64,000 nt of DNA from Fibrobacter sp. UWB4 (GCF_002210345.1 NZ_MWQI01000008.1:1-64000); one strand, 5' to 3'; shown: positions 28,370-37,477, counted from the first letter of the stretch. The notes: generated by a model not told the origin, from the sequence alone. Made by a program: numbers and translations.

Positions 28370-30163
28370 ATGAAACGTACACATAACTGCGGCCAGCTTC
28401 GCAAGGAAGATGTTGGCCAGATCGTAACACTCGCCGGTTGGGTGGATCGCCGCCGCGACCATGGTGGTGTGATTTTCGTTGACCTCCGCGACAAGTATGG
28501 CAAGACCCAGATCGTTTTCAATCCGGATTACAATGCCGATGTTTTGAAGACTGCCGAACAGCTCCGTAACGAATACGTTATTTACGTGACTGGTAAGGTC
28601 TACGCCCGCGAAGAAGGCAACACGAACGAAAAGCTCGCCACGGGTGAAATCGAAGTCAAGGCTGACAAGCTCGAAATTTTGAACGCCGCCCTCACCTCTC
28701 CGCTCGCCATTAACGACCCGAACGAAGAATGCAAGGAAAACGACGACCTCCGCTTGCAGTACCGCTATTTGGACCTCCGCCGTCCGTGGATCCAGAAGAA
28801 GCTCCTCCTCAAGAGCCGCTTCCTCAAGGCCGTGTACGATTTCTTCTACGCTAACGGTTTTGAAAACATTGAAACTCCGTGCCTTTGCAAGTCCACTCCG
28901 GAAGGCGCACGTGACTACCTCGTGCCGTCCCGCGTGAACCCGGGCAAGTTCTACGCCCTCCCGCAGTCTCCGCAGCAGTACAAGCAGCTCTTGATGATTG
29001 CAGGCATGGACCGCTACTTCCAGATCGCCAAGTGCTTCCGCGACGAAGACCTCCGCGCTGACCGTCAGCCGGAATTCACGCAGATTGACGTTGAAATGTC
29101 TTTCGTCAACCAGGACGAAGTGATGGAAATGTTCGACAAGTTCGTGACTGAAGTTTTGGGCAAGGTTTGGAACTTCGAACCGCCGCGTCACATCCGCCGT
29201 ATGAAGTGGGCAGAAGCTATGCTCAAGTACGGTTCCGATAAGCCGGACCTTCGCTTCGACCTCGAAATTCACGACGTGTCTGAAATCGGTGCAAAGTCCA
29301 ACTTTGGCGTGTTCAAGAACTGCGTTGCCGCTGGTGGCAAGATCCGCGGTATCGCTGCTAAGGGTTGCGTTGACTTTACTCGTAAGCAGATTGACGAACT
29401 CACCGCTTACGTTGCTAAGTACGGTTCCAAGGGCCTCGTGTGGATGCGCGTCAAGGAAAATGACGAAGTTGAAACTCAGGTTGGCAAGTTCTTCACGACC
29501 GAACAACTTAACGAACTCCGCGACGCTGTTGGCGCTAAGTGCGGCGACATGATGTTCTTCATCGCAGGTCCGGAAAAGATTGCAGCTACGGCTATGGGTC
29601 AGCTCCGCTTGGAAGTCGCCCGTATCAAGGGTCTCCGCGATCCGAAGAAGCGTGAATTTGTTTGGATTACCGAATTCCCGATGTTCGAATACAGCGACAC
29701 GGAAGGCCGCTACATGGCTATGCACCACCCGTTCACGAACCCGCTTCCGGAACACTTGGACATGATGCTCGGTGGCAACCTCAAGGATTGCAACGCTGAA
29801 GCTTATGACCTTGTTCTTAACGGTGTGGAAATCGGCGGTGGTTCTATCCGTATTCACAACCCGGAAGTTCAGGAAAAGGTGTTCCGCTTGCTCGGTCTCT
29901 CCGAAGAACAGGTGAAGACCAAGTTCGGCTTCTTCGTCGATGCATTCAAGTACGGTGCTCCTCCGCACGGTGGTTTGGCCTTCGGTCTCGACCGCGTTGT
30001 TGCTACGATGGAAGGTGAAGAATCTATCCGTGACTACATCGCATTCCCGAAGAACACGAGTGCTTCTAGCCCGATGGACCAGTGCCCGAGTGAAGTGGAC
30101 CTCCAGCAGTTGCAGGACATCCACATCTCCGTGCAGATGCCTAAGGGTAACGAGAAAAAGTAA
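28370..30163 (+). CDS. aspS: Aspartate--tRNA ligase
   Basis: 597-residue bacterial-type aspartyl-tRNA synthetase. An N-terminal OB-fold anticodon domain (about 1-110, WVDRRRDHGGVIFVDLRD), class II core motif 2 (FRDEDLRADRQPEFTQIDVE, about 223-242), the bacterial GAD insertion domain (about 290-400) and motif 3 (GLAFGLDRVVATMEG, about 525-539). The C-terminus carries the tRNA-acceptor contact region SPMDQCPSEVD. AAGGA lies seven bases before the ATG. Single gene, ended by a strong terminator. Confidence 0.96.
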   Translation: MKRTHNCGQLRKEDVGQIVTLAGWVDRRRDHGGVIFVDLRDKYGKTQIVFNPDYNADVLKTAEQLRNEYVIYVTGKVYAREEGNTNEKLATGEIEVKADKLEILNAALTSPLAINDPNEECKENDDLRLQYRYLDLRRPWIQKKLLLKSRFLKAVYDFFYANGFENIETPCLCKSTPEGARDYLVPSRVNPGKFYALPQSPQQYKQLLMIAGMDRYFQIAKCFRDEDLRADRQPEFTQIDVEMSFVNQDEVMEMFDKFVTEVLGKVWNFEPPRHIRRMKWAEAMLKYGSDKPDLRFDLEIHDVSEIGAKSNFGVFKNCVAAGGKIRGIAAKGCVDFTRKQIDELTAYVAKYGSKGLVWMRVKENDEVETQVGKFFTTEQLNELRDAVGAKCGDMMFFIAGPEKIAATAMGQLRLEVARIKGLRDPKKREFVWITEFPMFEYSDTEGRYMAMHHPFTNPLPEHLDMMLGGNLKDCNAEAYDLVLNGVEIGGGSIRIHNPEVQEKVFRLLGLSEEQVKTKFGFFVDAFKYGAPPHGGLAFGLDRVVATMEGEESIRDYIAFPKNTSASSPMDQCPSEVDLQQLQDIHISVQMPKGNEKK

Positions 30164-30170
30164 TAGTGGT

Positions 30171-30197
30171 TGTCATGCCCGCGAAGGCGGGCATCAC
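30171..30197. repeat. Dispersed palindrome (TGTCATGCCCGC form)
   Basis: TGTCATGCCCGC-GAAG-GCGGGCATCACC: the ATGACA-ending family in the opposite orientation, between the aspS stop and its terminator. Confidence 0.65.
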
Positions 30198-30216
30198 CCT
30201 TTTATTAATGCTTTTG

Positions 30217-30249
30217 AAAAATGGCGGGTTTCGACCCGCCATTTTTTTT
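30217..30249 (+). terminator. Rho-independent terminator of aspS
   Basis: ATGGCGGGT-TTCG-ACCCGCCAT: perfect stem with a UUCG tetraloop, A-run before, eight T's after. Confidence 0.9.
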
Positions 30250-30280
30250 GCAAAAAAAGATATGACAAATGCGTAAGGTG

Positions 30281-30305
30281 ATTCCGGCCGGTGGCCGGAA
30301 TGACA
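30281..30305. repeat. Dispersed palindrome ending in ATGACA
   Basis: ATTCCGGCC-GGT-GGCCGGAATGACA, between aspS and the convergent small ORF. Confidence 0.65.
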
Positions 30306-30340
30306 GCTTCCGCGAGAGTCGCGGCACTCAAGATTCAGAA

Positions 30341-30373
30341 AAGAGCCGTCGGTATTGCTACCGGCGGTTCTTT
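30341..30373. terminator. Possible terminator hairpin
   Basis: AGCCGTCGGTA-TTGC-TACCGGCGGTT, an 11-base stem with two wobble pairs, flanked by AAAAG and TTTG. It could end the leftward acetolactate-synthase transcript. Confidence 0.45.
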
Positions 30374-30398
30374 GATTACTGGATATGGAGGAGTCTTT

Positions 30399-30572
30399 TT
30401 ATAAGTTCTTTTTCTGCGGTTTGTGTTCATCGACATTGCCGCAGGGTTTTAGATGGCGGTAAACGGCGGGGTGCCCCGAGATGCTGTCGATGGATAGAAA
30501 ATGCGATGATTCGGAGACGGCAACACCGAACAATTCCGATTGCCCCGTAAATAGGCTATTGATGTATCCCAT
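30399..30572 (-). CDS. Small ORF, 57 residues, downstream of acetolactate-synthase-like gene
   Basis: An ATG at 30572 with a good AGGAGA site five bases upstream opens a 57-codon frame, MGYINSLFTGQSELFG..., ending KKNL. It starts nine bases after the stop of the acetolactate-synthase-like gene, in the same direction, so it would be translated from the same message. It has no obvious membrane segment and does not resemble the small regulatory (ACT) subunit of acetolactate synthase. I do not recognise it; the case rests on the ribosome site and spacing. Confidence 0.45.
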   Translation of the reverse strand: MGYINSLFTGQSELFGVAVSESSHFLSIDSISGHPAVYRHLKPCGNVDEHKPQKKNL

Positions 30573-30581
30573 GTCGTTCTC

Positions 30582-32222
30582 CTATATTTTCAAATTCTTC
30601 AGGTATTGCGAAAGTTCCATGTTCGCGGAGTAATCCACCGGACACTCGATGATGCTCGGCACGTTCTGACGGAAGGCTTCGCGCAAGGTGCTCGGCAAGT
30701 CCTCGGTGCGTTCGATGCGGTAGCCCTTCAAGTGCATGGATTCAGCGTACTTGACGTAATCCGGGTTCGTGAATTCGACCGCATAGCTGTCGCCGTAGCG
30801 TTCTTCTTGTTTCCACTTGATGAGACCGTAACCGCCATCAGTAAAAATCAGCGTCACGAAGGGGATGTGTTCGCGGTAAGCCGTTTCGAGTTCCTGGCTG
30901 TTCATCATGAAGCCGCCGTCCCCCGTGACCGCCAAGACCTTTTTCTTGGGGTTCAAGAGTTTTGCCGCAATGGCGCCTGGCACTGCAATTCCCATGGTCG
31001 CAAAACCGTTAGAAATGATGCAGGTGTTCGGATGGTCGCAATTGTACTGGCGAGCGATCCACATCTTGTGCGCCCCCACGTCCGAAATCAGAATGTCATC
31101 TTCATCCAGAACGAGGCGGATATCGTGCAGCACCTTCTGCGGTGTCGGCGGGAAGCTCGTGTCGTGATCATAACGCGAGTGGTCGGCCACCATCATCTCC
31201 CGGATTTGCATAGCCCATTCCGGTTCCCAGGAGTTCGGACAAACGCTACTGAGCGCATCAAGAGACGCGGAGATGTCGCCAATGATTTCTTCGTCGGGTT
31301 GATAGAATTTGTTCACATGGTTCGGCGTTTCGTCGATGTGAATAATCATCTTGTCGCCATTTGGATTCCACTTGGCAGGCGCATATTCCACAACGTCATA
31401 GCCCACAGCAATCACGAGATCAGCCTGTTCCATGACAATGTTCGGGAAATCCCTTTGCGGCATACCGATGCAGCCCATGAAATATTTTTCACAAGAGGGA
31501 ATCACGCCCTTCGCCATCATGGTGCAGACCACGGGAATCTTGGACGAAGAGACAAATGATCGCAAAGCCTCGGAAGCGTGGTTACGCACAGCGGAATGGC
31601 CCACAAGAACCACCGGGCGCTTTGCATTCGCAAAGACCCCGCCCGCCGCAAGAATCGCATCGGTGCTAGCGTACACGGTGTTTTCGCGATGGTGCTTCAG
31701 CGGAGTCTGAGCGACCTCGCCATCCACTTCCATAGCGGCAATGTTGCACGGCAAGTCGATGTGGCATGCACCAGGCTTTTCCATTTCGGCATACTTGAAA
31801 GCAATACGAACAATTTCATTTACAGTATCCGGGCGGACAACCTGCTTACTGCGCTTGGTAATCGGCGTAAACATGTTCACCAAATCCAAATATTGATGGC
31901 TCGTCAAGTGCATACGTTCAGTACCCACCTGCCCCGTAATTGCAATCAGCGGAGCACCATCGGAATTCGCATCGGCAACGCCTGTCACAAGGTTTGTAGC
32001 GCCTGGACCAAGAGTCGAAAGACAGACACCCGCCTTACCCGTCAAACGTCCATAGACATCAGCCATGAAAGCAGCGCCCTGCTCGTGACGCACCGTAATG
32101 AACTTGATGGACGACTTCTTAATCGCTTCCATCAGTTCGAGAGTTTCTTCACCGGGGATTCCAAAAATGTACTTGACGCCTTCGCTTTCTAAGGACTTGA
32201 TCAAAACTTCAGCAGTGTTCAT
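30582..32222 (-). CDS. Acetolactate synthase-like thiamine diphosphate enzyme
   Basis: 546 residues with the three domains of the pyruvate oxidase/acetolactate synthase family: N-terminal pyrimidine-binding domain with the activating Glu in VRHEQGAAFMADVYGR (about 44-60), middle domain, and C-terminal diphosphate-binding domain with GDGGFMMNSQELETA (about 425-439). No regulatory small subunit gene is next to it, which favours a catabolic (AlsS-like) or specialised role. The substrate is not proven: related decarboxylases share these motifs. A perfect sigma-54 promoter lies just upstream. Confidence 0.8.
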   Translation of the reverse strand: MNTAEVLIKSLESEGVKYIFGIPGEETLELMEAIKKSSIKFITVRHEQGAAFMADVYGRLTGKAGVCLSTLGPGATNLVTGVADANSDGAPLIAITGQVGTERMHLTSHQYLDLVNMFTPITKRSKQVVRPDTVNEIVRIAFKYAEMEKPGACHIDLPCNIAAMEVDGEVAQTPLKHHRENTVYASTDAILAAGGVFANAKRPVVLVGHSAVRNHASEALRSFVSSSKIPVVCTMMAKGVIPSCEKYFMGCIGMPQRDFPNIVMEQADLVIAVGYDVVEYAPAKWNPNGDKMIIHIDETPNHVNKFYQPDEEIIGDISASLDALSSVCPNSWEPEWAMQIREMMVADHSRYDHDTSFPPTPQKVLHDIRLVLDEDDILISDVGAHKMWIARQYNCDHPNTCIISNGFATMGIAVPGAIAAKLLNPKKKVLAVTGDGGFMMNSQELETAYREHIPFVTLIFTDGGYGLIKWKQEERYGDSYAVEFTNPDYVKYAESMHLKGYRIERTEDLPSTLREAFRQNVPSIIECPVDYSANMELSQYLKNLKI

Positions 32223-32249
32223 AATTTTAAAAGTCTCCGCAATCGTTTT

Positions 32250-32264
32250 GCAAAAATCGTGCCA
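32250..32264 (-). promoter_or_regulatory. Sigma-54 promoter of the acetolactate-synthase-like gene
   Basis: On the minus strand TGGCAC-GATTT-TTGC, an exact match to the -24/-12 consensus with GG and GC ten bases apart. The start site would be near 32238, giving a 16-base leader before the ATG at 32222. Confidence 0.75.
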
Positions 32265-32413
32265 ATAAGTGATTTTGCCGTAAAAAAGCCAAATTTTGAA
32301 AGAAACAGGACTCTAGAGAGCATTTTTTAGAGCAATTTGAGCATTTTAAATGATTTAAAGCTACCGATTATACAAATAATGGAATACGTCTTTACACAAC
32401 ATTTTCCGTAACA

Positions 32414-32430
32414 ATTACAAGAAATGTAAT
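32414..32430. promoter_or_regulatory. Inverted repeat, candidate enhancer site
   Basis: ATTACA-AGAAA-TGTAAT, a perfect 6-base dyad about 77 bases upstream of the predicted rightward sigma-54 start and about 185 bases from the leftward one. Those distances suit an upstream activator site. Similar TTACA/TGTAA dyads lie upstream of gdhA. Confidence 0.45.
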
Positions 32431-32472
32431 AGACGGATTATAAAAATACGCGATTTTAAGCATTACAAGTCT

Positions 32473-32487
32473 TGGCACATTTTTTGC
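32473..32487 (+). promoter_or_regulatory. Sigma-54 promoter of the ATP-grasp/alpha-E operon
   Basis: TGGCAC-ATTTT-TTGC, an exact -24/-12 match with correct spacing. Counting the -12 C at 32487 puts +1 at about 32499, next to the second in-frame ATG (32500), so the message may be leaderless. Confidence 0.78.
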
Positions 32488-32493
32488 GACTAA

Positions 32494-34959
32494 ATGAACA
32501 TGGAATGTGTAGAGACTGAAGATACTTTTATCAAATCTATTTCGGCATTGTCGAAAGTGGAGTTCGAGCACCGCTGCAGGCGTTTGCATAACGTTCTTGA
32601 CGAGAACGATCTTTCGTCGAGCATGGGAGGCAACCACAAGGGTACAGACCCCATCCCTCTCGTGATTACGGCTGAAGAATGGAAAACGCTAGAAACGGGC
32701 ATTGCGCAAAGGGCAAGACTTTTCAATGCTCTCGCAAAAGACATTTATGGCGAACAAAGTCTTTGGAAAAAAGGAAAATTGCCCGCCGCGCTGCTGTTTG
32801 CGAACCCGGATTTTTTGCAGGTCGTCTGGAAAGTTAGGCCAGTTGGCGATGTTTTTGTGAACTTGACTTCGACCGATGTGGCAAGGCTCAAAGACGGATC
32901 ATTCGTGGCTGTGTCGGACCATTTGCAAGTGCCCGAAGGCTTGGGACGTGCGCTGGAGAATCGCATTGGCGTGAGCCGAGCGTTCCCGGAACTATTCCGC
33001 AGCATGCAAACGGAACGGCTGGCGGGATTTTTCAAGAAACTGATGGATGGCCTAGACGCCATGCACAAGAACATAGGAGGTGAAGGTGAAACCAGCAAGG
33101 TGGTACTTTTGGCATCGAGTCCGGACAATCCGCGTCGCGCAGAAGATGCCGTAATAGCCCGTTACCTCGGGATCCCGCTTGTCGAAAACGACGACCTCGC
33201 GATTCGTAACATGCAGGTGTACATGAAGACGCTTATGGGACTCAAGAAGATTGGGACCATTTTCCGCCGAGTGGAAGACGGCATGTGCGACCCGCTGGAG
33301 TTGCGAATCGATAGCGGCGAAGGCGCCGTGGGCTTAATCAGCTCTGTGCGCGCAGGGAATGTCGCGATAGCGAACTTTCTCGGGACAGGAGTTCTGGAGA
33401 CGCCCGTATTCAAGCCGTTTTTGCCGGAGATTTGCCGTGAGCTGTTGGGCGAAAAACTGCTGTTGCGCGATGTGGAAACGCTTTGGCTCGGTAACGCAGT
33501 TGATACGGAACGCGTGTTGGCAGAACCCGAAAAATGGATTTTCAAGAAAGCTTTCCGCGACGAAGGGAACTTCAAGGAGGCAGAACCCAAGACTTATGCG
33601 ACCATGACGACAACGGCACAGCTCGCCCTGCTGCAAGCTGTCGAAAACGCGCCCGAGCAATGGGTCGCAGAAAAATCTATGGAGGTTTCAACAGTTTATG
33701 CTTACCGTGGCGAGTTCACTCCGGTGGTTTCGCTGATGCGATTCTTTGCAGTCAATACGGCAAAGGAAACTTCGGTGATGCCGGGTGGTCTCGGGATATT
33801 CAAGTTCGCGGATTCCAACGCCACAAATGATGCGAGCGCTTCAACGGTTTGTGCGAAGAACGAATACCTTGGAGAAAAAGACATCTGGGTGCTTTCGGAA
33901 AATCCTGTGGCGAACTTTTCTTTGCTCGCTCCAGCAAGTCAGGCGATTACGCCGTCGAGAGCTGGAGGCGATTTGCCTAGCCGTGCGGCCGAGAACTTGT
34001 TCCGGCTGGGGCGAGCATTGTCATCATCAAACATGATGGCCCGTATTGCAAGGGGCATCGCGGTAAGGCTTTCGGACGAATCCTGGATGGATATGCCGGA
34101 ACTGCCGTGGATACTGAAGGCGGGGCTTACAGACGAATCGCAATCCAGACTCGCGCAAGATCCCGAAAACGCACTCCGTTACTTCATCTTGCGCAAGGAC
34201 AACAAGAATGGCATGCAATGTGTGCTGACGGAAATTCGAGAACTCGGCATGCAATTGCGAGACCGCATCTCGGAGGATTTATGGCTTTATCTGAACGGAT
34301 TTGGCATTGCAGAAATGCCGGCAGGCACAGGTGCAGCAGCTCTGTTGCCATACCTAAAGGAGGTTCTGTCGGACAGCGCTGCAGTGGCCGGGCTTGCCGC
34401 AGATTCCATGACGCGCGGCCACGAATGGCGCTTTTTGGAACTCGGTCGTGAAATCGAGTGCGCCATCCGCACCTTACAGCTGGTCAAGAGTCTGCTTTAC
34501 ACAGCCCCCACTGACGAGATGACAAACTTGCGCTTGTTACAAGCAGTTCTTGAAATCGGCGATGGGCTTATGACATACCACCGCCGCTATGGAGGCCGTT
34601 TGCAAGTTGTCCCCGTCATTGACTTGCTATTGTCGGACGAATCCAACCCGCGAAGCGTCGCCTACCAGGTGGCAAAATTGCGGAAAGCAGCAAAGCACTT
34701 GCCCGGAAACGACCAGAGCGAAGCGACATTCTCGCCGCTCGACCGTGAACTGATGCGTGTGCTCGCCGAACTCCGCCTCGCAAACATTGAACAACTTGCA
34801 GAAACTGTTGACAACAAAAGGGAGACCCTCATAAAACTCATAGATGCACAGATAAACTCTATTGAACGGATTGCAGAAATCGTGAACAGGCTCTACTTAA
34901 GCCACGCCCCACGCGCAGATGTTTTCCACGCGACAACCACGGATGTGTCGGAGGTTTAA
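32494..34959 (+). CDS. Circularly permuted ATP-grasp fused to alpha-E domain
   Basis: 821 residues (819 if ATG 32500 is used). Residues about 1-470 match the circularly permuted type 2 ATP-grasp family: ENDDLAIRN, IFRRVEDGMCDPLE, GNVAIANFLGTG. Residues about 505-810 are an alpha-helical alpha-E (DUF403) domain, e.g. RAAENLFRLGRALSSSNMMARI and RIAEIVNRLYLSH. Compared with the separate copy at 35984, conserved ATP-grasp positions are changed: VLEDNMRCPSG becomes AVSDHLQVPEG and KAASESGGYG becomes KKAFRDEGNF. So this half may have weak or altered catalysis. It is the first gene of the sigma-54 operon, and its 3' end carries the ribosome site for the next gene. Confidence 0.82.
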   Translation: MNMECVETEDTFIKSISALSKVEFEHRCRRLHNVLDENDLSSSMGGNHKGTDPIPLVITAEEWKTLETGIAQRARLFNALAKDIYGEQSLWKKGKLPAALLFANPDFLQVVWKVRPVGDVFVNLTSTDVARLKDGSFVAVSDHLQVPEGLGRALENRIGVSRAFPELFRSMQTERLAGFFKKLMDGLDAMHKNIGGEGETSKVVLLASSPDNPRRAEDAVIARYLGIPLVENDDLAIRNMQVYMKTLMGLKKIGTIFRRVEDGMCDPLELRIDSGEGAVGLISSVRAGNVAIANFLGTGVLETPVFKPFLPEICRELLGEKLLLRDVETLWLGNAVDTERVLAEPEKWIFKKAFRDEGNFKEAEPKTYATMTTTAQLALLQAVENAPEQWVAEKSMEVSTVYAYRGEFTPVVSLMRFFAVNTAKETSVMPGGLGIFKFADSNATNDASASTVCAKNEYLGEKDIWVLSENPVANFSLLAPASQAITPSRAGGDLPSRAAENLFRLGRALSSSNMMARIARGIAVRLSDESWMDMPELPWILKAGLTDESQSRLAQDPENALRYFILRKDNKNGMQCVLTEIRELGMQLRDRISEDLWLYLNGFGIAEMPAGTGAAALLPYLKEVLSDSAAVAGLAADSMTRGHEWRFLELGREIECAIRTLQLVKSLLYTAPTDEMTNLRLLQAVLEIGDGLMTYHRRYGGRLQVVPVIDLLLSDESNPRSVAYQVAKLRKAAKHLPGNDQSEATFSPLDRELMRVLAELRLANIEQLAETVDNKRETLIKLIDAQINSIERIAEIVNRLYLSHAPRADVFHATTTDVSEV

Positions 34960-34960
34960 G

Positions 34961-35842
34961 ATGCCCATTTATCAAGTTGACCATGAGACCGTCTACGACT
35001 ACCGACTCCCCGTTCTTTACAGCAACCACCTCGCCCATATGCTCCCACGAACTGTCAGCCGACAGCACTGGCTCAGCCACAGCATCGAAGTGGAGCCGAA
35101 CCCGACAATTCAGCAGGAACGCATCGACATTTTCGGGAACAGGGTGTTGGCATTTAGCATCGAGCAGGAGCACACGCACTTTAGATTCAAAACGACGGGC
35201 ATCGTGGATGTTCAAAATGACGAGCCGCCAAAGAAAGGTGAAACAATGAAATGGGAAGATGTCGCAAAACTTTTGGAACGCCCGACAAGCGACGAGACGC
35301 TAGACGCCGCGATGTACGCCTACGCCTCCCCTTTCGCCAAGTTTGACGAATCGGTCCGCAATTACGCGCTCGAAAGCTTTGAGCAGGGCCGCCCCATTTT
35401 TGACGCCGCCTACGAGCTGATGACGCGCATCTACACGGATTGCAAGTACACGCCGGGAGCCACGAGAATCGGGGCGCAGCCGCAAGAGATCTTGCGCGGA
35501 CGAAAAGGCGTCTGCCAGGACTTTGCGCACCTGATGATAGGCTGTTTGCGCTCACTGTACTTGCCCTGCCGTTATGTGAGCGGCTACCTCCGCACACACC
35601 CATGCGAAGGGCAACCCAAACTCGTCGGAGCCGACGCGACCCACGCCTGGGTCAGCACCTACATTCCCGGCCACGGCTGGGTAGAACTGGACCCCACCAA
35701 TAATGTGCTTGGAGGTGACGAGCACATCATACTCGCCTGGGGCAGAGACTTCGGAGATGTTAGCCCGTTAAAGGGCGTCATCACCGGAGGTGGCGAGCAT
35801 ACCTTGAAAGTGTCCGTGAACGTGGATACGAAGAGTTACTGA
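34961..35842 (+). CDS. Transglutaminase-like cysteine protease family protein
   Basis: 293 residues from the ATG at 34961, one base after the previous stop, with GGAGG just upstream. An N-terminal beta-rich domain (VDHETVYDYRLPVLYSNHLAHM) is the 'bacterial transglutaminase-like N-terminal region'. The catalytic triad is visible: Cys in GRKGVCQDFAHLM (about 180), His in ATHAWVSTYIPGHGW (about 227) and Asp in VELDPTNN (about 244). There is no signal peptide, so it acts in the cytoplasm. In this genomic setting such proteins are predicted to trim or transfer peptide bonds formed by the ATP-grasp ligase. Confidence 0.88.
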   Translation: MPIYQVDHETVYDYRLPVLYSNHLAHMLPRTVSRQHWLSHSIEVEPNPTIQQERIDIFGNRVLAFSIEQEHTHFRFKTTGIVDVQNDEPPKKGETMKWEDVAKLLERPTSDETLDAAMYAYASPFAKFDESVRNYALESFEQGRPIFDAAYELMTRIYTDCKYTPGATRIGAQPQEILRGRKGVCQDFAHLMIGCLRSLYLPCRYVSGYLRTHPCEGQPKLVGADATHAWVSTYIPGHGWVELDPTNNVLGGDEHIILAWGRDFGDVSPLKGVITGGGEHTLKVSVNVDTKSY

Positions 35843-35856
35843 GGCCGCTTCGCGGC

Positions 35857-35932
35857 AGTTACTAGTTCCGAGTTACTAGAAATGTTTATATAGCAATCTC
35901 TAATAACTACCAACTATTAACTAGCAACTAGA
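35857..35932. repeat. Two heptad repeat arrays (AGTAACT type)
   Basis: Left array on the minus strand: AGTAACT, CGGAACT, AGTAACT (35857-35880). Right array on the plus strand: AATAACT, ACCAACT, ATTAACT, AGCAACT (35898-35932). They face each other across 17 bases in the 141-base gap between two genes of the ATP-grasp operon. Confidence 0.65.
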
Positions 35933-35983
35933 AAAGCCCGAAGGGCGAAGTAACTAACACATAAAAGCATAAGGAAACAAAAC

Positions 35984-37477
35984 ATGCGATTTGGAAATTA
36001 CGACACCGAAGGCTTTTACGACGAGCTTTGCTTACCTGACGGGACTCCCCGCCCGGCAGCAGAGCCGTTGTTTACGAAAATCAACGAGCTTCCCGAAGGA
36101 GAACTGCAACGCCGTCAAATCATTGCGGAATCTGCGTTTTACGATAACGGCATTACATTCGCGGTTTACGGCAACAAGGACGGCAAGGACAAAATCATCC
36201 CCTTTGACGTCATCCCGCGTATTGTAAGCGCAGCCGACTGGAAGCACCTCGAAGCAGGCCTCAAACAGCGTACAGAAGCACTGAACTGCTTTTTGACGGA
36301 CATCTACAACGATCGCAAGATTTTGCGTGACAAGGTCGTCCCTGAAAGTCTCATCAACACCTGCACCGCATACAGAGCGCAGATGGAAGGCTTTGTGCCG
36401 CCCAAGGGAATCTGGGCGCACATTACCGGCACTGACCTTGTGCGCGATACCGACGGCACGTTCTACGTGCTTGAAGACAACATGCGTTGCCCGAGTGGCG
36501 TCTCGTACGTGTTGCAGAACCGCCAGATTCTCAAGAGGACATTCCCGCAGGTTTTCTCCAACTGCTCCATTCGCCCTGTAGACGAATACTGCACTCGTTT
36601 GCGCCACGCGCTGGAATACTTGGCAGATTCCACAGCATCGCCTAAAGTTGTGGTGTTGACTCCCGGCATCTACAATTCGGCGTACTACGAGCATTCCTAT
36701 TTGGCACAGCAGATGGGCGTGGACCTCGTGACCGGCGACGACCTCGTCGTGCAGGACAAGAAGGTCTATGCACGTACGACGCGCGGCCTCAAGCAGGTTC
36801 ACGTGATTTACCGCCGTGTCGATGATGAATTCTTGGACCCGAAAGTGTTCCGTCCGGATTCTTGCCTCGGCGTGTCCGGACTCATCGAAGCGTACAAGGC
36901 AGGTAACGTTGCGCTTGCGAATGCGCCCGGTTGCGGCGTCGCGGACGATAAAGCGATTTATACCTACGTGCCGCAGATTATCAAGTACTACCTCGGCGAA
37001 GAGGCGATTATCCCGAACGTGCCGACATTTGTCTGCGAGAACCCGAAGCACATGCAGCATGTATTGGATCACATCGAGAACATGGTCGTCAAGGCTGCTA
37101 GCGAATCCGGCGGCTACGGGATGCTCGTCGGTCCAAAATCGACGAAGGAGGAATGTGAAGCTTTCAAGAGCAAGATCATCGCAAATCCGCGTAACTACAT
37201 CGCGCAGCCCATGATTTCGCTCAGCCGCGTACCATGCATTGTCGATGGCGGTTTCGAAGGTCGCCATGTGGACTTGCGCCCCTACATCGTGCAAGGGCGT
37301 GAGACCTACATTCTCCCTGGCGGTCTCACCCGTGTGGCGCTCCGCAAGGGGTCTATCGTGGTAAACAGTTCGCAGGGCGGTGGATGCAAGGACACCTGGG
37401 TCATTGCCGAAAACGAAAAGGCTCCAGAACTCGGACAAGCTAAACTCTGGATGGAACAACAACAGCAGCAACAGTAG
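35984..37477 (+). CDS. Circularly permuted type 2 ATP-grasp protein
   Basis: 497 residues, stand-alone. Conserved stretches: DGTFYVLEDNMRCPSGVSYV (about 160-180), LTPGIYNSAYYEHSYLAQQM, IYRRVDDEFLDP, GNVALANAPGCGVADDK, VVKAASESGGYGMLVGP and VVNSSQGGGCKDTWV. All ATP-grasp positions look intact. By family knowledge these enzymes are predicted to form amide or peptide bonds using ATP. The chain ends in a run of six Gln encoded by CAA/CAG, and its stop codon lies inside a heptad array. The paired alpha-E gene follows after 31 bases. Confidence 0.86.
   Translation: MRFGNYDTEGFYDELCLPDGTPRPAAEPLFTKINELPEGELQRRQIIAESAFYDNGITFAVYGNKDGKDKIIPFDVIPRIVSAADWKHLEAGLKQRTEALNCFLTDIYNDRKILRDKVVPESLINTCTAYRAQMEGFVPPKGIWAHITGTDLVRDTDGTFYVLEDNMRCPSGVSYVLQNRQILKRTFPQVFSNCSIRPVDEYCTRLRHALEYLADSTASPKVVVLTPGIYNSAYYEHSYLAQQMGVDLVTGDDLVVQDKKVYARTTRGLKQVHVIYRRVDDEFLDPKVFRPDSCLGVSGLIEAYKAGNVALANAPGCGVADDKAIYTYVPQIIKYYLGEEAIIPNVPTFVCENPKHMQHVLDHIENMVVKAASESGGYGMLVGPKSTKEECEAFKSKIIANPRNYIAQPMISLSRVPCIVDGGFEGRHVDLRPYIVQGRETYILPGGLTRVALRKGSIVVNSSQGGGCKDTWVIAENEKAPELGQAKLWMEQQQQQQ

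Noticed and set aside
28313-30124. A 603-codon frame opposite aspS
   Set aside because: Antisense shadow of aspS; no domain, no ribosome site, and it crosses the aspS promoter.
37455-37474. Run of CAA/CAG codons (six Gln) at the end of the ATP-grasp gene as a phase-variable repeat
   Set aside because: Codons are mixed rather than a pure repeat and the run is short; a change would only alter the tail length. The heptad array at the stop codon is the stronger observation.
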